NCBI RefSeq assembly: GCF_050870875.2
Contig: NZ_CP194041.2
Span: 4,340,001-4,404,000 of the forward strand
Direction: 5' to 3'
Length of the DNA stretch: 64,000 nt
From: Agarivorans sp050870875
GTDB taxonomy: Bacteria > Pseudomonadota > Gammaproteobacteria > Enterobacterales > Celerinatantimonadaceae
Part shown: positions 44,863 to 56,596 of the stretch, piece after piece
How the letters are laid out: each line of letters opens with the position of its first letter
Numbering within the stretch: the stretch's first letter is position 1
Position numbers and translations under genes: made by a program
The notes under the pieces: model-generated
Database searches by the model: none
Told to the model about the DNA's origin: nothing
Seen by the model: the letters and a program-made list of their open reading frames with translations, nothing else

Positions 44863-45177
44863 TTACTTTACAATTTCATTAGACGATTTGAATACACGAA
44901 CTTTTTTGTCGTCTTCAAATCGAAAACCAACGCGATCACCCTTGCCTGAGGCTGGGTTAAAAATCGCTACGTTTGATGCATCAAGGGCCGCTTCTTTCTC
45001 AACAATACCGCCTGCAACACCCAATTGAGGGTTTGGCTTTTGGTGTTTCTTGATTAAGTTGACGCCTTCAACGAATAGTTTACCGGTTGGTAAAACTTTG
45101 GTTACGCTACCGCGTTTGCCTTTGTCTTTACCTGCAATAACTATTACTTCATCGCCTTTTTGGATTTTATTAGCCAT
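44863..45177 (-). CDS. rplX: 50S ribosomal protein L24
   Basis: 104 residues, MANKIQKGDEVIVIAGKDKG with a KOW motif and VEGVNLIKKHQKPNPQLGVA. An assembly-initiating 23S binder. 10 bp after rplN. Confidence 0.98.
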   Translation of the reverse strand: MANKIQKGDEVIVIAGKDKGKRGSVTKVLPTGKLFVEGVNLIKKHQKPNPQLGVAGGIVEKEAALDASNVAIFNPASGKGDRVGFRFEDDKKVRVFKSSNEIVK

Positions 45178-45187
45178 TTTGGACTCC

Positions 45188-45556
45188 TTAAAGTACTTCT
45201 GGCGCTAGAGACACAATTTTCATGAACTGTTCGTTGCGCAGTTCACGTGTCACAGGACCAAAGATACGAGTACCAATAGGCTGATTGTTTGCATTCAGAA
45301 TAACCGCAGCATTGCGGTCAAAACGAATTACAGAACCATCAGGACGACGTACGCCTTTTCTAGTACGCACTACCACTGCATTCATTACGTCACCTTTCTT
45401 AACTTTACCGCGTGGAATTGCTTCCTTTACAGTAACTTTAATGATGTCGCCAATTCGTGCATAGCGGCGGTGCGAACCACCTAGGACCTTAATACACTGT
45501 ACACGGCGCGCGCCGGAATTATCCGCCACGTCCATAGTAGATTGCATTTGGATCAT
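45188..45556 (-). CDS. rplN: 50S ribosomal protein L14
   Basis: 122 residues, MIQMQSTMDVADNSGARRVQ and PIGTRIFGPVTRELRNEQFM. It is the first gene of the spc operon here. In nearly all gammaproteobacteria rpsQ and the S10 operon stand immediately upstream; in this genome the upstream neighbour is a tRNA-Thr and an rRNA operon, so rplN must be transcribed from a local promoter or by readthrough. Confidence 0.98.
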   Translation of the reverse strand: MIQMQSTMDVADNSGARRVQCIKVLGGSHRRYARIGDIIKVTVKEAIPRGKVKKGDVMNAVVVRTRKGVRRPDGSVIRFDRNAAVILNANNQPIGTRIFGPVTRELRNEQFMKIVSLAPEVL

Positions 45557-45635
45557 TTCAGTGCTCCGCTATATGTTACAACTGATCCCAACAATTAGCG
45601 CTGAGATCTCTGGCTGCCTAATTAAAGGGCGCGAA

Positions 45636-45644
45636 ATTATAACA
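45636..45644 (-). promoter_or_regulatory. Extended -10 promoter candidate for the spc operon
   Basis: On the minus strand TGTTATAAT is an extended -10, followed by a GC-rich discriminator (TTCGCGCCC) of the kind seen at stringently controlled promoters. No good -35 lies 16-18 bp upstream. The start would be ~75 bp before rplN. Confidence 0.6.
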
Positions 45645-45845
45645 CCCTAGATTTTGAATTGGTAGGATTGTCTAAAATTTGTTTAAAAATATAAATAAAC
45701 AGATATAAAACAATAGGTTACTAACAAAAAACCCACCTAAAAAAGGTGTTTCATGGGCGTAATTTCACTTGAATCGCTAGATATCCTGTCAAGAAACATT
45801 TATCTAACGGCTAAACTCGGTTAATAATTAAACCGATAGAAACAA
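45645..45845. other. rrn-to-spc junction, non-coding
   Basis: Unique AT-rich sequence with no gene. It includes a CACCT/AGGTG mini-hairpin followed on the minus strand by GGTTTTTTG (~45727-45745), a possible second terminator, and an isolated TTGACA about 70 bp downstream of tRNA-Thr with no matching -10. Confidence 0.4.
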
Positions 45846-45872
45846 AAAAGCCCAGCTTAATGCCGGGCTTTT
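45846..45872 (-). terminator. Terminator after tRNA-Thr (end of rrn operon)
   Basis: On the minus strand AAAAGCCCGGC / GCTGGGCTTTT pairs with one G-U, 5-nt loop, then TTTTGTTT. It begins 7 bp beyond the tRNA 3' end. Confidence 0.9.
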
Positions 45873-45879
45873 CTGAATA

Positions 45880-45955
45880 TGGTGCTGATAGGCAGATTCG
45901 AACTGCCGACCTCACCCTTACCAAGGGTGCGCTCTACCAACTGAGCTATATCAGC
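45880..45955 (-). tRNA. tRNA-Thr (GGT)
   Basis: 76 nt from GCTGATATAGCTCAGTTGG to TATCAGCACCA with encoded CCA. The anticodon loop is CACCC-TTGGTAA-GGGTG with anticodon GGT, and the T-arm is GGCAG-TTCGAAT-CTGCC. It follows 5S rRNA with a hairpin in between. Confidence 0.97.
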
Positions 45956-45960
45956 GAAAT

Positions 45961-45987
45961 AAAAACCCAGCACATAGCTGGGTTTTT
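45961..45987. terminator. Terminator-like hairpin between 5S rRNA and tRNA-Thr
   Basis: AAAAACCCAGC / GCTGGGTTTTT, a perfect 11-bp stem and 5-nt loop with a T-tract on both strands. It ends 8 nt from 5S and 6 nt from tRNA-Thr, so a terminator here would cut off the tRNA. Confidence 0.85.
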
Positions 45988-45994
45988 AAAATAG

Positions 45995-46114
45995 GCGCCT
46001 GGCAGTGACCTACTTTCACATGGGGAGACCCCACACTATCATCGGCGCAGTTGCGTTTCACTTCTGAGTTCGGCATGGGTTCAGGTGGTTCCACAACGCT
46101 ATTGCCACCAGGCA
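45995..46114 (-). rRNA. rrf: 5S ribosomal RNA
   Basis: 120 nt from TGCCTGGTGGCAATAGCG to GTCACTGCCAGGC; the 5' and 3' ends pair. Contains CCGAACTCAGAAGTGAAACG, the loop B/helix III signature. Confidence 0.97.
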
Positions 46115-46212
46115 AAAACTTGTTGTCTTTAACATTCGAAAAAACTGACATATCCCACGAGCATAACAAGCACTCTTGGTTCTAAAATAAAGTATCTATA
46201 AGCAACACCCTT

Positions 46213-46223
46213 TAGGTGTTGTA

Positions 46224-46231
<8 letters not shown>
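46213..46231 (-). promoter_or_regulatory. 3' arm of the 23S processing stem
   Basis: Minus strand CTTAACCATACAACACCTA, the exact complement of TAGGTGTTGTATGGTTAAG at 49104-49122. The two arms bracket 23S and make the long helix cut by RNase III during maturation. Confidence 0.8.
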
Positions 46232-49103
<2,872 letters not shown>

Positions 49104-49110
<7 letters not shown>

Positions 49111-49122
49111 ATACAACACCTA
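49104..49122 (-). promoter_or_regulatory. 5' arm of the 23S processing stem
   Basis: TAGGTGTTGTATGGTTAAG on the minus strand pairs over 19 nt with the sequence at 46213-46231 on the other side of 23S. Confidence 0.8.
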
Positions 49123-49260
49123 AATGTTGTCGCTTAAATCACTTGAATGGTCAGGCTGTATAAATCCTGCCACTCGAGTACGATCACCTTATTTTTTTGA
49201 ATACCAAAAACACTTGTTATTTAACTCGTATTTTTGAGATATTTTTTATCAGCTTTTCCA

Positions 49261-49275
49261 AATTGTTAAAGAGCA
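49261..49275 (-). promoter_or_regulatory. Spacer boxA antitermination element
   Basis: Minus strand TGCTCTTTAACAATT between tRNA-Ala and 23S is the rrn boxA recognised by the NusB-S10 antitermination complex. Confidence 0.85.
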
Positions 49276-49345
49276 TTGGTTCACAAAAAAACCAAAGCTA
49301 AATGGCCATCTTTTGGCGACTTATCTTTGGTTTTTAGGTAAGAAG

Positions 49346-49421
49346 TGGTGGAGCTATGCGGGATCGAACCGCAGACCTCCTGCGTGCAAGGCAGGCGCTC
49401 TCCCAGCTGAGCTATAGCCCC
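49346..49421 (-). tRNA. tRNA-Ala (TGC)
   Basis: 76 nt, GGGGCTATAGCTCAGCTGGG to GCATAGCTCCACCA, anticodon TGC in CCTGCCTTGCACGCAGG. Second tRNA of the 16S-23S spacer. Confidence 0.98.
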
Positions 49422-49443
49422 ATTTCTTACTAAAGTTGCACCT

Positions 49444-49520
<77 letters not shown>

Positions 49521-49548
49521 AAACAGGTGTCAACTTCTCTCTACTTTC

Positions 49549-49567
49549 TATCAAGCAATCTGTGTGA
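49549..49567 (-). promoter_or_regulatory. 3' arm of the 16S processing stem
   Basis: TATCAAGCAATCTGTGTGA (plus strand) is the exact reverse complement of 51242-51260, a 19-bp helix that encloses 16S and would be cut by RNase III. Confidence 0.8.
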
Positions 49568-49595
49568 ACACGTCACAAAACATAAACGTTCATAA

Positions 49596-51138
<1,543 letters not shown>

Positions 51139-51241
51139 AAGTTCTTTCGCTCAAAGTAAATACTGAAATTATTACTGTTAAAACAGTGTGTCACTCCAGT
51201 CCACTTAAGCTAATTTTTTTCGCTTAGTGCTCTGTGAGTGC

Positions 51242-51260
51242 TCACACAGATTGCTTGATA
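51242..51260 (-). promoter_or_regulatory. 5' arm of the 16S processing stem
   Basis: TCACACAGATTGCTTGATA on the plus strand complements 49549-49567 across 16S. It adjoins the leader boxA. Confidence 0.8.
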
Positions 51261-51275
51261 AATTGTTAAAGAGCG
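51261..51275 (-). promoter_or_regulatory. Leader boxA antitermination element
   Basis: Minus strand CGCTCTTTAACAATT in the rrn leader, matching the spacer copy at 49261-49275 except for one base. Confidence 0.85.
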
Positions 51276-51300
51276 TTGCTTCTTGCGAAGCGAGGTGCGC

Positions 51301-51328
51301 ATTCTACGCCATCCTCGGTGACTGTCAA
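51301..51328 (-). promoter_or_regulatory. rrn promoter P2
   Basis: Minus strand TTGACA (51323-51328), 16-bp spacer, TAGAAT (51301-51306), then a GCGC-rich discriminator. The sub-optimal 16-bp spacing and GC-rich discriminator are typical of rRNA promoters. Confidence 0.88.
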
Positions 51329-51471
51329 CCGCTTTTTTCAATCTTTTCCGAAGAACTTTTCTAAGGAAAGTTTGAAGCGTTTAACCGTCGCTGATAAAGC
51401 CTCAGGCCTTATCAACCCTGACCGCTTGCTGCTGCGCTATTGCGTGCTGCCCGCCGTGTCAGTGGAGTCGC

Positions 51472-51499
51472 ATTATAGGGATCCGCGCTTACGGTGCAA
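51472..51499 (-). promoter_or_regulatory. rrn promoter P1
   Basis: Minus strand TTGCAC (51494-51499), 16-bp spacer, TATAAT (51472-51477), followed by GCGACTCC. An A/T-tract region directly upstream (about 51500-51560) would serve as an UP element. Confidence 0.87.
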
Positions 51500-51768
51500 G
51501 CCTTTTTTGAAGAAAATTGCAGTTATTTTGAGATATTTTGATTGCCCCCAACAAAGCCACAGAATATCCACAAACTTATCCACAAAACTGCACCTTTTGG
51601 GTAAAACAAGGCTATGAATTAAAAGTAATTGTGTCATTTAGCATGTTTCTGCTAGAGAAATTGTACATTTTCTAGCTTATCCGATAAAAGCTGGCTAACA
51701 TGATGTCGCAATTTTGTTAAATTAAGTTGCTTTCCATTATTTCGAATACATTGAGCATTGAATTTATT

Positions 51769-52230
51769 ATGAAAAATCCTAGTCTATCCATCGTGTTTCT
51801 AATTGCAGTCGCAATTGCAGCCTATTTCGTCGCTGGCGCGGTAGCACCTCTCCAACCTTTATATTTGTCAGTCGCAGTGATTGTTGGAGGAGCCATTGTA
51901 TTATTAAGCTCCGCTGGCCCATCAAACAGTGAACCACAAACTGATTCAACTGAAGACAACTTAGGCGAAGCCATTGATACCCAAACGCTATACGTCGGCA
52001 ATCTGCCTTATCGTGCTAACGAATCAGCTATCCGCAAGTTATTTTCTGAGTATGGTCAAGTAGTCTCAGTTCGATTATTGAAAGATAAACAAACTGGCAA
52101 ACGTCGTGGCTTTGGTTTTGTGGAAATGGCTAGCGAAGATGCAGGCAAAGCGGTCGCAGCCTTAAACGAATACGAGTTTCAACAACGTACCTTAAAAGTT
52201 CGCGAAGCCAACGAACGTAAAGAAGCTTAG
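51769..52230 (+). CDS. Membrane-anchored RRM RNA-binding protein
   Basis: 153 residues. Two hydrophobic segments fill the N-terminal ~50 residues (SIVFLIAVAIAAYFVAGAVA; LYLSVAVIVGGAIVLLSSAG). An acidic linker follows, then a C-terminal RRM (~77-150) with RNP2 LYVGNL and RNP1 KRRGFGFVEM intact. RNA binding at the inner membrane is the natural inference; targets are unknown. The start at 51769 (MKNPSLSIVF) is preferred to a frame extension 14 codons upstream. It is divergent from the rrn promoters. Confidence 0.88.
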   Translation: MKNPSLSIVFLIAVAIAAYFVAGAVAPLQPLYLSVAVIVGGAIVLLSSAGPSNSEPQTDSTEDNLGEAIDTQTLYVGNLPYRANESAIRKLFSEYGQVVSVRLLKDKQTGKRRGFGFVEMASEDAGKAVAALNEYEFQQRTLKVREANERKEA

Positions 52231-53012
52231 TCTATTAACTGTAAAGAATTGATCCCATAAGCAGTTAATTGGTCAACTAGGCCTGTATTAGCGGAAGTTA
52301 AAGTGCAGTAAGCACTAACTTCCGCTTTTTTATGGTCGAATACAATGCGATTGCAATCATCAGATAAGTGTTGCACTCGTTTGGCGATGGCTGGACCAGA
52401 ATCGATTAATTGAACCTTTTCACCTAATACTTGGCTTAGCTCTTCTTTTAGTAGAGGGAAGTGAGTGCAACCGAGTACCACTGTATCTAAATCTTCCATG
52501 GCTAACCATGAAGCAACAATGTCATGCACTGCTCTGCTGTCGATGAACTCTCCCGCTAACTTACGCTCTGCCAATACCACCAATTCAGTGCTGCCAATCA
52601 GTTCAACTATACAATTCGCTGCAAAGTCCTGAATTAGCTGTGCCGTATATTGACGCTCTACCGTTCCCGGCGTTGCCAATATGCCAAAGTGTCCCGTTTG
52701 ACTCATACTTGCCGCTAATTTTATCGCTGGCACCACCCCAACGATTGGAATGGCATGCTGCGAACGCAATTTGGGTAGCGCTAAGGTACTGGCCGAATTA
52801 CAGGCGATCACCACCATATCTATCTGTAGTTTCGCCACTGCGACCGCAACTAGCTCACAAACCCGTTCAATTAACTCCGGCTCGCTCAGTTCACCGTAAG
52901 GAAAATAACGGTTATCAAACAAATAACTATATTGCAGATGTGGATTAAGTAATTGAACAGACTCAAGGACCGAGAGACCGCCGACTCCGGAATCGAAAAC
53001 AAGCACATGCAT
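52227..53012 (-). CDS. murI: Glutamate racemase
   Basis: MurI supplies D-glutamate for peptidoglycan. 261 residues. FDSGVGGLSVL at the N-terminus, the two catalytic cysteines in ACNSAST (Cys71) and LGCTHFPLL (~184), and DNRYFPYG. It lies downstream of btuB as in E. coli, with rrn beyond. Its stop codon region overlaps the last bases of the convergent RRM gene by 4 bp, and its 3' end contains that gene's terminator. Confidence 0.97.
   Translation of the reverse strand: MHVLVFDSGVGGLSVLESVQLLNPHLQYSYLFDNRYFPYGELSEPELIERVCELVAVAVAKLQIDMVVIACNSASTLALPKLRSQHAIPIVGVVPAIKLAASMSQTGHFGILATPGTVERQYTAQLIQDFAANCIVELIGSTELVVLAERKLAGEFIDSRAVHDIVASWLAMEDLDTVVLGCTHFPLLKEELSQVLGEKVQLIDSGPAIAKRVQHLSDDCNRIVFDHKKAEVSAYCTLTSANTGLVDQLTAYGINSLQLID
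52290..52331 (+). terminator. Plus-strand terminator embedded in the murI coding end
   Basis: AGCGGAAGTTA-aa-GTGC / GCAC-TAACTTCCGCT forms a 15-bp stem with a 2-nt bulge and loop AGTAA, then TTTTTT. It is correctly placed to end the RRM gene transcript, 60 bp past its stop. Confidence 0.85.
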
Positions 53013-53040
53013 CGCGTAAATAAACCCAATTCGTAAATCA

Positions 53041-53070
53041 CCAGCGCTAGTGTAATCACGCTAACGCTGG
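53041..53070 (-). terminator. Hairpin between btuB and murI
   Basis: CCAGCGCTAG / CTAACGCTGG pair over 10 bp (one mismatch, G-U on the minus strand) with a 10-nt loop; no U-tract follows. It may modulate readthrough from btuB into murI. Confidence 0.4.
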
Positions 53071-53111
53071 CTGGCAATGCGAAGTGTTTAGCAAAGCACT
53101 AGTCGTTTACT

Positions 53112-54941
53112 TTAGAACTGATAGCTTGCTGCTAACTCAAAGCTGCGACCTTGGGCTTGATAATTGCGCACTGTGGCATATTGCTTATTAAATACATTGG
53201 CTAACTTGGCATCGAGCTTAAAGCCGTTCGCAAAGCGATAATTCGCACCAATATCCCAAGTACTATAACTATCCAACACAAGCGTATTTGCGTCGTCATT
53301 ATAAGACTCGCCTCGCCATAGATAATCCACCACCACTTGCAAAGCATGCCACTGCGCATCTAGCTTGTACTTGACTTGCTCCTGTGGACGACGCACCAAG
53401 TATTTATCGCTTTGACGATCTTTCGCGTCAAGATGCTCCAGAATAACCCGATGATTCAGCCAGGCGGTCGAAAAATCTCCCTGTACTTCAATGCCCTGGA
53501 TCCGAGCATCAGAGACATTTCCTGGTTTCCATAAACCACCCTCCCCCGGCGCCCAAGCAATCAAATCGTCAACATCATTACGGAAGATATTAAACTGCCA
53601 CTGACTTTGAATTAAATCTAAAGCAAAACCAAATTCCGAATTACTGGAAGTTTCGGCTTTAAGATTGGGGGTTTCACTGCCCGGGTAGTATAGATCGTTA
53701 AAGGTTGGCGCTCTAAAGGCAGTGCCATGCAAGGCATTAAAACGTAAATTGTCCTGTAACTGCCAAGCCCAAGCCAGGTTATAGGTGGTGTGTTCACCAT
53801 AGTGCTGATTGTTATCCTGGCGTAAACTGGCTTCCAGTAAATGGCGGATGTAATCGGCACGAACCCCAAGGTAGGCGGCTTTATTATTACGAGTACTTTT
53901 TAAATATGTAGTTTTGGAACCTGAGATATCATCTTTTTGATAATCTAAACCACCTTGTAACAACCAGTTGTTGTTCAATTGACGCGCTAACAACCAATTC
54001 GCACTGTGCCGCTCCGTCACATAACGATAAACCACCGCATATTGATCGGCGGGGCCGTCATTGGAACGGTTTTCGGTATAATTCAGTGCTAGATGGCTAA
54101 ACCAAGCGTCATCACTGTAATCAAGATTCACAGCATATACTTTCTGCCTTTGTTTGGTTTGCCATTTTTCATCGTAGGGATTATAAGATGAATCGTACTG
54201 CGTGGAGATATACTCATTTTCGCCATCATTCATCAATATCATGGCCCCGCCCGACCAAGCTTCACTGAACTGATGCTCGATGCTCAGTAAGCCACCGAAG
54301 GATTCATATCCATAAACCTCGTCCAGTTCGCTGCTTGGTCTAAAATTATAACCTTCACTACGCTCACCATTGAGGATCGCATTCAACTGAGTCGACTCAC
54401 CAATCGGGGTATTAACTCGCCCAGCTAAACGTCGACTCTCATGATTGCCAAGCGCAGCTTTTATCCCAAAATACTGACTACCAAACTCCGGCCGCGTGAT
54501 AATGTTGATGACCCCACCCACAGCATCTGCGCCATATACTGACGCACGAGCCCCTCGTATAATCTCAATGCGCTCAACGAATTCTAATGGCAGTAATGAC
54601 ATTTGAGCGCCACCACTAGTGGCAGTATTAATACGTACGCCATCGATGAGGTACAAAGATTGTGCAGAGCTTGAGCCGCGAATAAACACACTCTCGTTTT
54701 GTCCTTTACCGCCATTACGGTTGACACTAATACCAACCTGTTGGTTGAGAATACCAACAATATCTTGCGCACCACTACTTTCTATTTCACCGCGACTGAT
54801 CACCGTGAGTGGCGCGATTACGCTAGTAGCACTTTGCTGTATACGGTTGGCGGTCACCACCATGGTCGTTTGTTCTGGAGGGGTTTCTTGGGCATAGCCG
54901 AAAGCTGGCGCTACTGCGGCCAGTAATATGAACTTCTTCAT
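53112..54941 (-). CDS. btuB: TonB-dependent vitamin B12 receptor BtuB
   Basis: 609 residues. A signal peptide (ends FGYAQ) is followed by the TonB box (TTMVVTANRI), the plug domain (VFIRGSSSAQSLYLIDGVRI, IIRGARASVYGADAVGGVIN) and a 22-strand barrel ending in ELAASYQF with terminal Phe. It carries cobalamin across the outer membrane. Identification as BtuB rests on the plug motifs, the btuB-murI gene order and the cobalamin riboswitch in its leader. Confidence 0.95.
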   Translation of the reverse strand: MKKFILLAAVAPAFGYAQETPPEQTTMVVTANRIQQSATSVIAPLTVISRGEIESSGAQDIVGILNQQVGISVNRNGGKGQNESVFIRGSSSAQSLYLIDGVRINTATSGGAQMSLLPLEFVERIEIIRGARASVYGADAVGGVINIITRPEFGSQYFGIKAALGNHESRRLAGRVNTPIGESTQLNAILNGERSEGYNFRPSSELDEVYGYESFGGLLSIEHQFSEAWSGGAMILMNDGENEYISTQYDSSYNPYDEKWQTKQRQKVYAVNLDYSDDAWFSHLALNYTENRSNDGPADQYAVVYRYVTERHSANWLLARQLNNNWLLQGGLDYQKDDISGSKTTYLKSTRNNKAAYLGVRADYIRHLLEASLRQDNNQHYGEHTTYNLAWAWQLQDNLRFNALHGTAFRAPTFNDLYYPGSETPNLKAETSSNSEFGFALDLIQSQWQFNIFRNDVDDLIAWAPGEGGLWKPGNVSDARIQGIEVQGDFSTAWLNHRVILEHLDAKDRQSDKYLVRRPQEQVKYKLDAQWHALQVVVDYLWRGESYNDDANTLVLDSYSTWDIGANYRFANGFKLDAKLANVFNKQYATVRNYQAQGRSFELAASYQF

Positions 54942-54989
54942 CGATATAATCCTAATTCTCGCGTCGTAGTTTGCTGCTAAATAGCATGT

Positions 54990-55195
54990 GCGATGTGGCA
55001 GGTATTCGGACTTAGAGGCGGGGGGACTTTATTTACTACGGCTACGACTTCCCGTTTGCGGGGCAAACAGTGTCTGGAGATCCTTGGAAAAGGCCAATCC
55101 TTGAGCTTTCGTTCCTCTTTACCGCTGCGCGTCAGTTCTGGACTTTAACCAGATTCCCTATTAAGCCTGAACTTCGCTAGCTCAGGCACCACTGC
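54990..55195 (-). ncRNA. Cobalamin riboswitch upstream of btuB
   Basis: The minus-strand leader has the class hallmarks in order: GGTGCCTGAGC at the 5' side, the AGGGAATCTGGTTAAAGTCC segment, the B12-box-like region GACACTGTTTGCCCCGC near 55070, and the closing AGTCCGAATACCTGCC (about 54995-55012). It ends ~50 nt before btuB, where ligand binding would block the RBS. Boundaries are approximate. Confidence 0.92.
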
Positions 55196-55202
55196 GGGCG
55201 AG

Positions 55203-55208
55203 AGTATA
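55203..55208 (-). promoter_or_regulatory. -10 element of the btuB promoter
   Basis: Minus strand TATACT lies about 10 bp upstream of the riboswitch 5' end. The -35 at 17-bp spacing, TGTTCA, is a poor match. Confidence 0.45.
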
Positions 55209-55263
55209 AGCCAGCACTTGGCGAATGAACAGCCTATTTCATTTACTTTATGCAAACATGAAA

Positions 55264-56451
55264 TTAACTAATAGTGCCGGATGTCGCTTCATCCGCCGCG
55301 CGTTTTTGATTATATTCAGCAAGCACATCGGCCATACGCTCAGCGAAACCTTTAAACCGTTCAACATCGGCTTGTTTCGCTTCTCCTTCCGAAGGGCTAG
55401 AAACAGGTAAAACCCCATTAAGTAGGGTTTCGGTCGCGGATTCTGGTTGAGCAAACAAAGCGCTCATTTTGGCTTGAATGTCCTGCCAAGCACCTAAAAA
55501 CTCACTTAAGTCGGGGACTAGCTCTGAACCAGCAGTGCTATTCTCGGCGCTTTTCTCCGCTGTTTGTTGGTAGGCCTGAGTCACCGCCACCGTTTGTTGT
55601 TGCTGGTAGTTCACCGCAAAACCAACTAACTGTTGCTCATCAAACCCAATGTTTAAGGCCTGATCAAACGCCTGATCCAGATTCCCCGAGAAAAACTGCT
55701 GCCCCACTTTATCCACTTGTTTCACTAAATCGGCGATCGCAGCCAACTCATCATCATTCAGGTCGCCTTCAACGGAAAAACTAAACTGCTGCTGTGAAGA
55801 AAACGATGCCTGAAAAGATGACTGTTCTTCTCGGTAACTGGCTGCCAACTGACTCCCATAACTAATGGTAACTTTGTCACCCTCTGCCGTTTCCAACTCC
55901 ATGCTTGCCGATTGACGATTTCCCATGGCGAGTTGACTAAATATTGGAGAATTTTGTATCTCGTAGTCACCCGCTTCGATTTTTTCTAAACCGTCTTGGA
56001 TCAAGTCATAACTCTTATCAATGCCTTTTTCTAACTCTTCATTAAGGATCCCTGAGTCACTAAGGTCTTCACGGGCTCCGGCAAACCCCATATCCACACC
56101 CTTACGCGCTTGAGCCATCATTTCTTGTAACTGGTCTTCTGGCATCCCAGCCTGCTTGGCACCATATAAGGTCGTTGCAACAAAATTAAGCACATTCTTC
56201 GCCACTTCTTCGGCATCAAATATACTGGGTTGTTGTGGTTTGGCTAAACTAACCCCACCACCAGCAATCGATAAGGTATGCTTTTCAATCGAACTCAACA
56301 ATACATGGCTGGCCACCAGGTCCTGCTGATTAAAACTAGCCTTATCATTAGCTAATTGATTGCCCTTTGCGATAGTCGGCGTGGACTGCTGCAATAAGCG
56401 CTCAGCATATTGCTGGATTGGCGAATTGCCTATGCCTTTAAGTTCGTTCAT
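55264..56451 (-). CDS. DUF5610-type hypothetical protein
   Basis: About 395 residues, no signal peptide or membrane span. It is acidic, Gln/Ser/Ala-rich and largely helical, with IGNSPIQQYAERLLQQSTP at the N-terminus, AGMPEDQLQEMMAQARKGVD in the middle and a strand-rich segment (VTISYGSQLAASYREEQSSF). The arrangement resembles the DUF5610 proteins of Shewanella/Vibrio; I recall no function. The start at 56451 (MNELKGIG) has GGGGG a few bases upstream. It is divergent from trmA. Confidence 0.7.
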   Translation of the reverse strand: MNELKGIGNSPIQQYAERLLQQSTPTIAKGNQLANDKASFNQQDLVASHVLLSSIEKHTLSIAGGGVSLAKPQQPSIFDAEEVAKNVLNFVATTLYGAKQAGMPEDQLQEMMAQARKGVDMGFAGAREDLSDSGILNEELEKGIDKSYDLIQDGLEKIEAGDYEIQNSPIFSQLAMGNRQSASMELETAEGDKVTISYGSQLAASYREEQSSFQASFSSQQQFSFSVEGDLNDDELAAIADLVKQVDKVGQQFFSGNLDQAFDQALNIGFDEQQLVGFAVNYQQQQTVAVTQAYQQTAEKSAENSTAGSELVPDLSEFLGAWQDIQAKMSALFAQPESATETLLNGVLPVSSPSEGEAKQADVERFKGFAERMADVLAEYNQKRAADEATSGTIS

Positions 56452-56596
56452 AACGCCCCCTGGATTTACCCTAGTCACAACTTATCGGCGACTGTATTTA
56501 AAACTTTAGAAATAATCTCACTATTATTGTAGATAAACTGGACAAGCAAGCAATGCGCCTTTAAATTGCGCTCCTTGCTAAATTTGAGGAGCGGTC

